Shown: positions 12,501 through 18,350, counted from the first letter of the stretch. The stretch: 64,000 nucleotides of DNA from Cytophagales bacterium (GCA_033344775.1 JAWPMT010000006.1:1-64000), one strand, 5' to 3'. Numbers and translations: made by a program. The notes: generated from the letters alone by a model not told the origin.

Positions 12501-14383
12501 TAATATTCGATTTCATGATCTAAAAAGGTAAGGTCATCCTGATAGGTAAACCGAATGTCATAGCCATTGACATGTTCAACATTTCCGCCATTGCCGATGG
12601 TTGCCAGCTGTGGATCCGTGAATTTGATCAATACAGGAAAGTCAGTAAGGTCATTGCTACCACTGACCATGCTGCTATTGACAGTCACACTTTTCTTGAA
12701 ACCATAACCAAATGGTGCATCAATCTGTACCGTATTGGCTGCATTTGTCCCATCGTCTAACACGGTGTACGTACTTACCGTAGTAGTACCCAATGTACCA
12801 TGAGACTGAGATCCCCCCGTCAGAGTCAAAATTATCGTTTCATCCGTTTCAAAAGCATCGCCGGAAGTTATCGGTACATTGAGTGAAGTCGAAGTAGCAC
12901 CAGCGGCAATTGTGAATGTCCCTGCCGAAGGTAAATCCTCCGTGCAAGTACCAGAAACAGCATAATCAACCGTTACATTGGCATCAACCGCATACGCCAT
13001 TGCAACTTCGAATACGGCATCTCCCGCATCTTCTTTACCTGAAAAGGAAGTTTGTACAAAGTTTATCTCTGGTCTATAGGCACCAATGGTCACATACATA
13101 CCATCTGTAACCGTAATACCGGAAGCTTCATATTCGGAAGTGGTCCCATTAAATGTCAACGGATATTGAGTGGCTCCATTCGTAAAATCCCCATCGTCAT
13201 CTACCCATAGGGTATGAAATCCAAAATCAGCATTGAAAGCCGGAAGGTTTGTCGGATCAATACTGATGGTGATGGTACCTGGATTTCCTGTCGCATCAAA
13301 TCGCCATTCCCGGGCAATTCGTTCCAGGTTGGAATCTCCATTTATTTGCTCACTGGTGGTCCAACTGGTTCCATTAGCATTGTCATGTCCTGCAAATACA
13401 AAATCACCATCCGTATCTATCGAGGTGGCACCCTTGATGGTTAAAGTCCCCGCCGATTTGGACTCCAGGTGTGTGTCTGATCCGGTTTGCCCGATTCCGA
13501 TGACATCTACTCCGTGTGACGCCTGAAAAAGGTAATAGTCATTTGCAATGTCCAGGTCATATTTAGCCGCAAAATAGTTTCTCAAAATGTCCAATTGGGC
13601 GTCATTCACATCCGTCTTAAACATCACCATTTCCGCTAAATCTCCCTGAAAGTTATCCGTTGATGTATGGCCTAGATAAAAGTTTGTCGTACCATATTGA
13701 TTGAAGGGAGTAAAGGCAGAATTGATGGCTTGAGATTGAATGAGTTGGTCTCTAAAAAGTTCTTTGAGTGAAGTATTATGCCTGGAAATCCAGATACCGT
13801 ACTGACCTACCCATTCATCCTGATAATCTGCAACGATCCTACCATCGTCATCGGTATTGTTGATCGCACAACCACAATCACCCACATCCGAAAATACCTC
13901 ACCATTCCAGGGGTTATGTGCTCCTACCCTATTGGATCCACTGCCCGAATCTCCGTCAGTTCCCGTTTGATAAGAGGAAGAACGTTGTTCATTGTTATCA
14001 TGTCGTAGTACATAAAGAATTGTCGCAACGTTTGAAGGGAAAGTCGTGGCATCGACTGCTGATTGAGATTCCAGGGCATCCACCACATCGGCAAAACTGA
14101 TTTCAGCGTGTCCATTGAGCGCGTTGGGAATATAGGTTGGTGCTACGACGGTCGTTCCAAAACCTAGCCCGGCAACATCCGCGAGGTTAGGTAAGGTAAT
14201 TACTTCATTGGACCCGTTGAAGGTTGCTGAATCCGCAACTACCCAAATAGAAAGACCATCCCCAGGATTAGTACCTGTATTAAAAGTTTGTCTGTCCCCC
14301 ACACCTCCAGGACCTGTTTGCGCGTAAAGTAAAATTGGCAATGATACAACCAATAGAAACAGCCAATGTTTGAGGTTTATCAT
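527..14383 (-). CDS. giant modular T9SS-secreted Calx-beta/LamG repeat protein (4618 aa)
   Basis: A secreted, probably cell-surface or released, adhesin-like protein. It starts with a signal peptide (MINLKHWLFLLVVSLPILLYAQ) and ends in a type IX secretion type A sorting domain: KVYPNPV near residue 4537, then a beta-rich tail with GIYTIIY and a basic end. The body contains five units each opening with GPGGVGD (about residues 24, 1120, 2200, 2940 and 3676). Each unit has a LamG-like jellyroll region, a GIGR/GIGQ segment, an A/E-REWRxDxTGxPGTI segment and a DDDGDF segment, and units 1-4 are followed by Calx-beta-like repeats (typically GTATSGxDY ... DETxxIxLxNP). Units 1 and 2 also carry a DUF2341 domain plus a second LamG-like domain (around residues 565-880 and 1620-1970). 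Before the tail is a fibronectin-like segment (ILNWETAAELNNDRFEIEW). Calx-beta repeats bind Ca2+ in known proteins. The ligand is unknown. No neighbour suggests a partner. Confidence 0.93.
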   Translation of the reverse strand: MINLKHWLFLLVVSLPILLYAQTGPGGVGDRQTFNTGTNPGDGLSIWVVADSATFNGSNEVITLPNLADVAGLGFGTTVVAPTYIPNALNGHAEISFADVVDALESQSAVDATTFPSNVATILYVLRHDNNEQRSSSYQTGTDGDSGSGSNRVGAHNPWNGEVFSDVGDCGCAINNTDDDGRIVADYQDEWVGQYGIWISRHNTSLKELFRDQLIQSQAINSAFTPFNQYGTTNFYLGHTSTDNFQGDLAEMVMFKTDVNDAQLDILRNYFAAKYDLDIANDYYLFQASHGVDVIGIGQTGSDTHLESKSAGTLTIKGATSIDTDGDFVFAGHDNANGTSWTTSEQINGDSNLERIAREWRFDATGNPGTITISIDPTNLPAFNADFGFHTLWVDDDGDFTNGATQYPLTFNGTTSEYEASGITVTDGMYVTIGAYRPEINFVQTSFSGKEDAGDAVFEVAMAYAVDANVTVDYAVSGTCTEDLPSAGTFTIAAGATSTSLNVPITSGDAFETDETIILTLTGGSQSHGTLGTTTVSTYTVLDDGTNAANTVQIDAPFGYGFKKSVTVNSSMVSGSNDLTDFPVLIKFTDPQLATIGNGGNVEHVNGYDIRFTYQDDLTFLDHEIEYYDQTTGEYVAWVRLPVFSASENTILDMYYGNSSITTDPSTTGVWVDYHVVFHMSDNDDSSPNGYDGTIQAGSTDIEADAIAGRSQFFDGNDVFQISNSMPELNTEFTISMWMKTDNISNNARLFHDDNGGQGYAFSLGDGGAGNIRSFQRGFSGAGIIDAVNTLSQDTWYHLNFVVDRTNFHRIIYVDGASDISDLSDNSGSTWQTHTGTNGNVTIGGEDNTTSRRHIGNFDEVRVSSVVRNADWIATEFNSMDPSTNYLTFGSQSVVPPLVVGEDADSVNLTIALSGLDANDVAIDYAITGGTASSGTDYVLAAGTATITAGNLSTIVTIDITDDAQDETDETLTVSLSNPVSTSDVSLGADNEIEITILDNDDGPTIAASDTIIFVNEGSDLSIWTVDLSASSGQSITVDYTIADISATSGTDYILSSGTLTVPVDSTSAEVGFNIIDDEIIELGETFSITLSNPVNGLLDADFDEIIVTINDNDNFGIDGPGGVGDADGSGTLVMWMIADSVTNTGNNTDATYWENEINNPGLDMQPDIANPTYVENIANGHAAVSFSSTVNDRMTSVDNLSVATFPFNEGTAFIVTTHDNLFQQSTVYGTINMGTRFNSHMPWNGNAFFDIGTCCTPRIQFTYLNEWVGEPSLFSNVVSASGVNVGQRAYRNGVLVGSDNDVGTVLDHTSGKFTLGRASVDNFAGDIMEYIMYTSPVNAAQRIITENYLAAKYGLSITNDFYSFQASHSAEVIGIGQEDSENFHTAAKTGLITISNASDLGDGDYVFVGHDNQSISAWGTTDVPADLNNIQRIEREFRVDVTGSPGTISVAIDASLLPTLPTDFTEYVLLTDDDGVFSAGATIYAMTEVSGEFIANNIEIAQGTYFTIATHRRTIEFSQNALQGVESTNNTISLTLSVASGSDLSIPYTIAGTATSGADYSIATTGSFVISAGRTDEIIDLGILDESEIETDETIVITLGAAPTGTLLGTNAVFTYTITDDDNQRDIEFRNPCDYGFTKTITIDNTQVDNADGADLINFPLLVSFTDGDLATVANGGNVQNSNGYDIAFTYRDALIWLDHEIERYDETTGEYIAWVLIPTLDFNEDTELSMHYGNSNITTDPSVSSVWSEYVAVWHMGGDVRDSSPNSYGGTDNGTSDVSAKVGNGRDFDGAGDFIELASFPNLQTDFTVTAFVNPDTDENGQRVFIDDDNNSNGYSLSLFDGNNVGRVRFFSRGAGPTSVDFNGSGISASSGWHYVSGVVNVESADGAGSRSIYVDGALGTTGANGNGGWGVDVGSAAIGGETLSGETNNRFNGQMDEVRIYNGLLSAARIATEYNNYNNPSSFYSVGVETASASCLIAENSAEQLEITVAVNPIDNVSATTVTYTATGGTAVNNEDYTLVSGTVTIPAGQQSATFQFPLINDLIDEENETIEISLSNPSINAKVGSESTTTYTISDDDTGPEIGFVDIVSVANEGASVVALTLELGLESGNNVSVDYAVTGGDAVAGTDYIALTGTATVPAGSLTTTISFQPIDDVEIETPETVQITLSNPVNGSLKASFDVHTVTIADNDDLGFEGPGGVGDVENALGENLLKLWLIADSVNFSGSSVTSWNNIIQNVSVDYDMVPVGTAPDVVDNAVNGHKEISFKNLSDALVSEGTLTAASFPGNELSIFIVSETDNLNQNSYAYATDNNVSGTVDANSVSASIPNSAGNAVFDLAGDDFSTTYLPAWAGNHSIFTHIVSSDTFLVYRNNGVLVNRDDANAIFTEHTEFNFYLGKDGTEFYQGDIAEVIMFSRDVNAAQTNLINNYLAAKYDLTISDDLYNFEVSHGVEVAGIGRVDINNQHVAARAGIVTISNADDLDDGEYVLFGHDNGGVSSWTTSEIPSAGIQRTAREWRFDNTGSPGTISIAINADLLPALPNGNEDYIIMTDADGDFTSGATVINTVFVDGQYIANDLSITSGDYVTFGIITRSISFESVALSGSETIAANATVQLSLESSTDVSVDYAITGGTATGSNADYSLAASGQLTFIAGQTTANLPLGIINDSDIESDETIIITLSNSPAGVSLIDEVFTYTINDDDNARNIQFNVDNSSGAESVTNISLQVDLSSVDATNDTKVYYAITGGTAEASPAPDFTFTADTLTIPANQTSGTIDFTILDDVLSEDTETIEISLSSPINANLGANVTHTYSITDNDAAVTVAFQSAATTIDEGGSIAPIVVELSATSGQDVSIDFAVTGGTATGGGTDYSLSAGTLTIAAGDQLGTINVALTDDGIEESAETIILTISNEMGGTLGGQTTHTITLSDNDAAFGFYGPGGVGDNESNMLWLDATAVNGKGVANAMDGASVSTWKDRSGNGNDFTAIGTAPSFDVDAFNLRNTVVVSSSVQGFQSPRGFSNALSNYSFLSVMSQTSGEYLIENNTAATGAFRLGQGATGLYSLDGTNGPVSTSTSEDITTWLFDSQDGSNNAQIFRNGVAVGADNNFQVMAINDNFALGSRDADQTQAAADFGGNISEFIIYRNVLNDAQKIIVENYLANKYDLTIPNDNYAFEGTYGFDIVGIGRANDEQHLQSMSDSLLMISGPSDLDNNEFVFAGHDNGDDLTWTTTEAPSGGSSVRRLAREWRTDITGAPGTIILMIDTLKLPAPPTGFDQYVIWTDDDGDFRSGAVTYQVEYSEIFGFHVSEEVTIASGTYITIGVGQPVVQFSLSDSNGDENNTNPSIEVALNFTLGADATVNYAATGGTATGGNVDYLLESGTITIAEGQSTANISLGIIDDAIEEGDETIQVTLTTPSSNVALGSNTVHTYTINDNDNSEGRTVTFNSAGPGAGSEASAASPIQVQLDINIPDDDVPTTVDLVVISAGSDAADETDDFTLSTSTVTFPADNTTTSMTFDITIVDDVIFEGTETITIQLTNPANADLGAITEYTLDITDDDTAPVAGFTTANSFIGESGGTANIEVSLDMVAVNDVSIDYSVTGTASSGADYTLDDGSLLILAGESSENIQAVIVNDLITESAETITITLDAGINATIGGTTVHVLTINDDDLTGSTGPGGVGDNSGNLLWLIGDNYSGGTWTDVSGNNNDFTGPVSTGTLNNQATITLNGTQTLTRASAISGESDYDIFTVSESIIATDQIIFRGEDATNDLILGFEHASGAYQDQDGVFEGGEISNATPVLIQYKLVSGSGLAEVLTDGAVLSSGIDYTPTEIGANSTIGDGSIGLNGELGELIVYNSGLNDAQETIVQNYLDARYNIGIANDFYAYNGSSSTDFNYNLIGIGRQIGIENLHVTATSEEFLVISNPNNLDDNEYVMIANDGQDMSSWTFTGAPANGSTRIIERDWRVDVTGSPGSISFQIDTTYLPTPPVNGLTWALVVTSDGDFTNIDTTIPLTPISGNVVGVDGLTFNDGDYFKIALVQYQSTGMSNDFNNPMAWTTGVVPTTGTNARIVDGHNLFLSSNSEIGSLTLEGTGSLDLDGYTLELSEGCIELTGSGTIDVSDNNSTIGYTNPNVIEQCVTGMTYNNLFTNGPAGSTKYLTGDIVVTGNVDFESSGGTAAFFDVRNIGTTDDYNIEIEGNWISEITFLPRTGTVTFDGTSTQTINTLGGETFNNLTINKVGATTRTDSTLTMGSNVTTDGTLTLTSGFVDLTSFDFNVNSSSSITGGDERAYFIVDEVGVLRHAVTSTGTLNFPIGDEDDYAPFTFTLNSGTLSNSNVTINMRDAIHTNITESIFISRYWSLENEGIVNPNYNVTYTYTDDDVVGTESRLRARKFSTSGNEIGGSVNAGTNIVTSDTYTTFSDNTAESVEIPLPVTLLSFDGVAEDKIVILNWETAAELNNDRFEIEWSEDGSSFIYIGEVAGNGTTDFRNAYRFIDDQPLPGINYYRFRQVDYDGQFEYSPIIAVIVQEFFEEVTFKVYPNPVTEGKFNINLDGFRVGEEVVLSVMNMSGQKVFNQRIEASDEDQEIYLPQDTPRGIYTIIYQFRNQLKSDKLLIAR

Positions 14384-14811
14384 ATAATCTAAGCTCTTAA
14401 GGTTCTATCCTGAAATTTAGATTAAAGCATTACTTAATTGACGATCAATTCGGTAAGCAAGCCGTAATAGTCGATGAACAAGAAGAAAGCATCCATGGAC
14501 ATTTATCAGCCAAAATTTTCCATAAGATTGCAAATGGTGAATGCATACTTATTTGACTTGAATATAGTTTTAAGCAGCGGGGCAAATGATCCATTGTTAT
14601 GTTCTAACTCAATATATTTGAGAGGGTTTTCTTGGGGAAGTTAAAGGCAAGCGAAACAGCCATAACGTTAATAAAGGAGTCCCTCACGGACCTCTGCCTG
14701 GTGTGTAGAATTAGACAGATATTTTTAGCTCATCATTTACCTATTCGAAAGATAGGCTTGAAGTTATGATAAGTTACGTTGTGTTACATGCAAGCCAGCA
14801 TATTCAACACA
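14384..14811. other. upstream region of the giant gene, no clear gene
   Basis: This AT-rich stretch must hold the promoter of the giant gene (start 14383), but no good TTTG/TAnnTTTG pair was found. The nearest match is a TAAATTTC-like box on the minus strand around 14412-14420. A 56-codon plus-strand open frame (14474-14644) has no recognisable family and no clear ribosome binding site, so it is not called as a gene. Confidence 0.4.
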
Positions 14812-15099
14812 ATGATCAAATTTTACAACGAGAGCAAATTCCTTAGCACTTCCTTAGATGAAGTGATCTAGTACCTGAAATCTAAATGCAGCACAAAAGA
14901 TTATCATGAGGAAATTAACTCACATTGCCTATATGAGTCAGGCTACCTTGTATTGCCATTTCAATCAGAATTTTGGAGTTTCTTAATGCCGTACGTATCA
15001 AGCAAGCAAAAAATACATCAGAAGACTCATTGGCTATTGTAATGGAAGTAGGATATCATTTTCATATTGTTTGTGGTTTAAGGGTTTTGAAATATGTCT
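14812..15099 (+). pseudogene. decayed AraC-family transcription regulator
   Basis: From ATG 14812 a frame reads MIKFYNESKFLSTSLDEVI, hits an in-frame TAG at 14869-14871, and continues as YLKSKCSTKDYHEEI up to SEFWSF. There the reading jumps by one frame into FLNAVRIKQAK, followed by SLAIVMEVGYHF. Those two segments match the family pattern of AraC C-terminal helix-turn-helix domains (FLNxxRIxxAK ... SIAEIAxEVGY). A further shift would restore CxFKGFE, which corresponds to the usual FCRxFKxxFG. At least one stop and one frameshift make it non-functional. The match was judged by eye, so the exact borders are uncertain. Confidence 0.6.
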
Positions 15100-15106
15100 G
15101 TTTGAT

Positions 15107-16453
15107 TTAATTCAGTTGAAGATTGGAATGACTGGAGAGTATCGAAGCATGGAATTGCTTTAATAACATCGGATCACCAAGTTTTCCGATCCGCTGTTCA
15201 CAGTCCCGATACATTTCCAGGGATGGCTTTCTTTTGGCCGTATCTTTCTTTTCATTGTTGAGGTATCGCCGGATCTGAGCATTCAGAATCAGCTTAAGCT
15301 GCACCTCTTGTTTTCGCTTTTCCTGTACTTCCCACCACTTCTTCGATCCTGTGAAGCCATGACGGTTCGTTGGATCAAAATATCGGTCAGGTAGCTGTAC
15401 GTATCGATTCTCAGGGTCTTTCTGGATATACTTCTTGACCAGAAAGATGCGCTCGGTGTAAATCTCATGGACTCGCGTCAGGCGGTCCTCAGTCACTGGT
15501 TCATACCATTTTCGAAGTAACCTCTTTGCAGCTAGTTCCTGCCTTTCGGTGAGATATGCATCCCTGTAAAGCACGTTCTTAGCCAGATTCCAAAGCCTTT
15601 CTGCGTAAAAGGAAGTGGCGGCCCGAGCTTGATTTTCAGGGGATTTATCCCCGTTTCCCTCTCTAACTCGATGCCGCCCTTTTTCCCCTGCATCTTTGTG
15701 GGCTTTTTCGGATAACTCACACTTATCCACAGCCGCCGCCCGGCCCACCGCCTTTTCGCTTTTAATCGCCACTTTTTCCCCTGTGTGTCCCGCAAGGGTG
15801 TTGCCAGTGTAGCCTGAAAAGGCTTGAGGACTTGTGAGCGCATGCTCACGCCTTTTTGAAGTGTTGCCAGTTGAGACGTTTCGGCTGTTGATGCCCTCAT
15901 TCGAAGGTATTTTCATGGAGTTAACCACATCTATTATTATATTATTAGTGTTTCTAGTGTTACCAGCATCTGTATGTAGACGTTTTGTCGTTTGTTCTTT
16001 TTCAAAATGGCCTTTCTGAGCTTCTACGGCCTCTTTTGCTGATTTAACATCTTGCGCCTTTTTTGCCTCATCTGGGCTTATTCTCTCCATTACCAACAGG
16101 ATATCCGGGTTTATCCACAACTCATAACTAGCATTACTACCATGCCATACCTTCCTGGAGATCACACCTGCTTCCATTAACTTCTGGATATGACGTTGGA
16201 CTGTGCGGGTACTTGAATGACTCAATTTGGCCAGCTGCACATTGTTGGTTCTCAGTGATGGCAAATTGTCCTTATCTACTTTTTCTACTCCATTGGCTTT
16301 AATCAGAGCTGAACCATATAGTCTTATCAGTTCTTTAGCTGTTGCTGATACACTTTGTCTTATCTGTAGCGATAGGTCTTCTGTTTTGCTGTTGTAGGTT
16401 TTGACATATCTATCAAGGGCTTTGAAGGCCGTATGGTAATGAAGAAAGATCAT
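15107..16453 (-). CDS. winged-helix DNA-binding protein, replication-initiator-like
   Basis: A 448-residue protein of unassigned family. Residues about 60-125 form a winged-helix domain: LAKLSHSSTRTVQRHIQKL is a clear recognition helix, followed by a wing ending SNASYELWINPDIL. Residues about 150-270 are low-complexity and rich in Asn, Thr, Ser, Lys and Glu, so probably disordered. The C-terminal 170 residues are helical and very basic, with many Trp, Arg and Lys (KRLLRKWYEP, GSKKWWEVQEKRKQE). This layout resembles initiator or regulator proteins of plasmids and integrated elements, but no catalytic motif is visible. It is the last gene of a three-gene minus-strand run, 86 bp behind the membrane protein. 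Its coding sequence contains two perfect DnaA boxes. Confidence 0.7.
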   Translation of the reverse strand: MIFLHYHTAFKALDRYVKTYNSKTEDLSLQIRQSVSATAKELIRLYGSALIKANGVEKVDKDNLPSLRTNNVQLAKLSHSSTRTVQRHIQKLMEAGVISRKVWHGSNASYELWINPDILLVMERISPDEAKKAQDVKSAKEAVEAQKGHFEKEQTTKRLHTDAGNTRNTNNIIIDVVNSMKIPSNEGINSRNVSTGNTSKRREHALTSPQAFSGYTGNTLAGHTGEKVAIKSEKAVGRAAAVDKCELSEKAHKDAGEKGRHRVREGNGDKSPENQARAATSFYAERLWNLAKNVLYRDAYLTERQELAAKRLLRKWYEPVTEDRLTRVHEIYTERIFLVKKYIQKDPENRYVQLPDRYFDPTNRHGFTGSKKWWEVQEKRKQEVQLKLILNAQIRRYLNNEKKDTAKRKPSLEMYRDCEQRIGKLGDPMLLKQFHASILSSHSNLQLN

Positions 16454-16539
16454 TGTTGCTTTAGTTTATGGAGTTAATTGTTTGAAAAGAGTTTGAATTG
16501 GATGTTGATCAGTTATTGTTCTTTGCTGTTGCTTCGTGA

Positions 16540-17406
16540 TCAGGGTTCATGTTCAACAGGTGAGCCATTGACTGATAGCTTCTCTTCTTGACTGGCTTTG
16601 TAAACCTTACACTTTCGTAGATGTCCAAACTTGGAACTCATGTCTTTGAAGCTTTTGCCACAGATACAGATCAACTCCTTTTCAGCTTGTTCTTTGAAAT
16701 TTCGAAGGTTTTCCAGTTCCTCTTGTTGTTCTGTGTTTAGCTGTTCTTGTGCTGATAGCTTCTCCTTGTAACTAGAAAGCTTCTGGTTCAATTCATCATT
16801 GCTACCTGTTAATTCCTGTTCCTTTTCCTGATGAGATTTTAGTTGAGTCTGGTATTGGTTAAGTTCTGACCTGAGCTTGTTGATATAGATTCTCAGGTCA
16901 TTGACCAACTTGTTGAACCTTGATCGCTTCATGATCTGAGCTTTGAACAGTTCACTAAAATGATGGACCGTGAAAGCGAATGTTCCTCCGTAGATTAACA
17001 TCGTAACTGCCTTTGTGATCAGTTCGAGGTAATTCCTGGTATGAGGATCGATTTGTTGTTCAGGGTTAGAGAACCGGTAGAAGAGTTCATAGAACACAAC
17101 CACACCATCCCAGGCCAACTCATTGATGAAGAAGATTGAGATAGCGAAGATGACTGCTTTTGAATCTCCTATCCATATCAAGGCAAAGACAATGAGGTCA
17201 AATATGATCACCACAGAATAAGCGTGGTAGAGGCTGACTGAAGTGCTTATCTTCATATATAGATGCGCACTGTGGTCAAGGTTATTGATCATTGCCCCGC
17301 TGACAATCAACATCAGGAAGGTGCGGAAGTTGAAGACGGTCGCTATCCATTTTTCACGGATTTCGATAGGATTACCAGAGGAGTCAGTTTTTTTATTACT
17401 ATTCAT
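16540..17406 (-). CDS. four-helix membrane protein with coiled coil and terminal zinc-finger-like motif
   Basis: This 288-residue protein is not recognised. Residues about 25-165 contain four hydrophobic segments (FRTFLMLIVSGAMI, YSVVIIFDLIVFALIWI, AVIFAISIFFINEL, AVTMLIYGGTFAFTV). Residues about 175-250 are a long Gln/Glu/Lys/Leu heptad-rich coiled coil. Near the C-terminus CICGKSFKDMSSKFGHLRKC has the spacing C-x-C-(x)n-H-x3-C of a small zinc-binding finger. The predicted layout is a membrane anchor with a cytoplasmic coiled coil that ends in a nucleic-acid- or protein-binding finger. It lies between the winged-helix gene and a small membrane protein, all in one orientation, so the three are likely co-transcribed. 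Confidence 0.7.
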   Translation of the reverse strand: MNSNKKTDSSGNPIEIREKWIATVFNFRTFLMLIVSGAMINNLDHSAHLYMKISTSVSLYHAYSVVIIFDLIVFALIWIGDSKAVIFAISIFFINELAWDGVVVFYELFYRFSNPEQQIDPHTRNYLELITKAVTMLIYGGTFAFTVHHFSELFKAQIMKRSRFNKLVNDLRIYINKLRSELNQYQTQLKSHQEKEQELTGSNDELNQKLSSYKEKLSAQEQLNTEQQEELENLRNFKEQAEKELICICGKSFKDMSSKFGHLRKCKVYKASQEEKLSVNGSPVEHEP

Positions 17407-17528
17407 GTTATTTGATGTTTGAAGCTTTGAAAGACTTGGAGTTTGTTACCAGAGAATCACAAGGAGGCGTGATGCTTAAAAAAGGGATGACCTCAATTGA
17501 AGCTGCTCACAACTCTGAATTGATTTGA

Positions 17529-17735
17529 TTAATTGTTCCTTTGATTTCTGATCGCTGCAACCAGATCATGGAAGGCCAGAATGGCACCAGATAGGAATTG
17601 CAATACAAAACGACCTGCTACAAGGCCAACAATAACCCAGACTCCAGTCTTGACAACTTTGATCTGACCCTGGCTCAGGATCTGATTTTGATACTCGAAT
17701 AAATGGGTGGCTTTTTGTGATGTTGAATTTCTCAT
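17529..17735 (-). CDS. small single-pass membrane protein (68 aa)
   Basis: A short hypothetical protein with a hydrophilic N-terminus of about 25 residues, one strong hydrophobic segment (VWVIVGLVAGRFVLQFLSGAILAF, residues about 32-55) and a short basic tail (AAIRNQRNN). It is the first gene of the three-gene minus-strand run, 122 bp before the coiled-coil membrane protein. No family is recognised. The matching orientation, the hydrophobic helix and the shared neighbourhood suggest it works with the next membrane protein. Being so short, it could still be spurious. Confidence 0.55.
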   Translation of the reverse strand: MRNSTSQKATHLFEYQNQILSQGQIKVVKTGVWVIVGLVAGRFVLQFLSGAILAFHDLVAAIRNQRNN

Positions 17736-17789
17736 TTGAAATGGATTTTGATTGATATCACACTTCTCTAGCTCACATAGAGAAATTCA

Positions 17790-17846
17790 GAATAGCGCGG
17801 GTATCCGCACCTAGAAAATTCGAAATTGGGACCCTTGGGCCCACAT
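17790..17846 (+). other. possible tRNA 3'-end remnant / attachment-site candidate
   Basis: The stretch holds ATTCGAAATT followed by ACCCTTGGGCCCACA and is followed within a few bases by a strong terminator. TTCGA followed by a GGGCCCACA-like end is typical of a tRNA T-loop and acceptor arm without an encoded CCA, but the spacing between the two is wrong for an intact tRNA and no 5' half is present. It lies directly upstream of the three-gene accessory module, where an att site would be expected. Confidence 0.22.
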
Positions 17847-17847
17847 T

Positions 17848-17876
17848 AAAACCTCTGCTTTGCAGGGGTTTTTTTG
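17848..17876. terminator. strong intrinsic terminator (AAACC-TCTGC/GCAGGGGTTT hairpin)
   Basis: AAACCTCTGC, TTT loop, GCAGGGGTTT, then a run of T on the plus strand and A residues on the other side, so it could act in both directions. It insulates the minus-strand module from csaA. No intact plus-strand gene precedes it, which fits a lost tRNA or other RNA gene. Confidence 0.75.
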
Positions 17877-18014
17877 TATACTTTTATTTCTCTCAACAGA
17901 ACATCTCCATCACTGTGGATCATTCTAAAATTCCATAGACAGCCTCATCAATTAGAAAGGCGCTACTTTTTGAAATGCTGATCCGTTTTTCCGCAATCAA
18001 CTAACTTTAGCTCC

Positions 18015-18350
18015 ATGGAAATATCATGGCAAGATTTTGCTAAAGTCGACATGCGCATTGGCACCATCATTGCTGCAGAAACGTTCCCGGAAGCCCGAAA
18101 TCCAGCTTACAAATTACGAGTTGATTTCGGAGAGGAGATCGGGATCAGAAAAAGCTCTGCTCAGATCACTGCGTTTTATCAACCAGATGATTTAGTGGGG
18201 AAACAAGTCATGGCAGTGGTTAATTTTCCTCCAAAGCAAATTGGCCCGGTGAAAAGCGAATGCCTGGTGATGGGAGCTTATGATGAAAATCACAATGTAA
18301 TTCTAATGCACCCCGAACGACCTTTACCCAACGGATCAAAAATTGGCTAA
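18015..18350 (+). CDS. csaA: CsaA-like tRNA-binding-domain chaperone
   Basis: A 111-residue single-domain protein of the tRNA_bind (OB-fold) family, the size of CsaA. It opens with SWQDFAKVDMRIGTIIAAETFPEARNPAYKL, typical of CsaA, and contains QITAFYQPDDLVGKQVMAVVNFPPKQIGP, then an SECLVMGA segment and HPERPLPNGSKIG near the end. CsaA is described as a chaperone or export-related protein and binds tRNA-like ligands. The physiological role is unsettled. The start codon follows closely on a TAACTTTA box, so the transcript may be nearly leaderless. The 3' end overlaps the next gene by 8 nt, which suggests translational coupling. Confidence 0.9.
   Translation: MEISWQDFAKVDMRIGTIIAAETFPEARNPAYKLRVDFGEEIGIRKSSAQITAFYQPDDLVGKQVMAVVNFPPKQIGPVKSECLVMGAYDENHNVILMHPERPLPNGSKIG

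Noticed and set aside
14474-14644. 56-codon plus-strand frame starting MNKKKASMDIYQ
   Set aside because: It has no ribosome binding site, no homology pattern and lies in an AT-rich promoter region. It could be chance.
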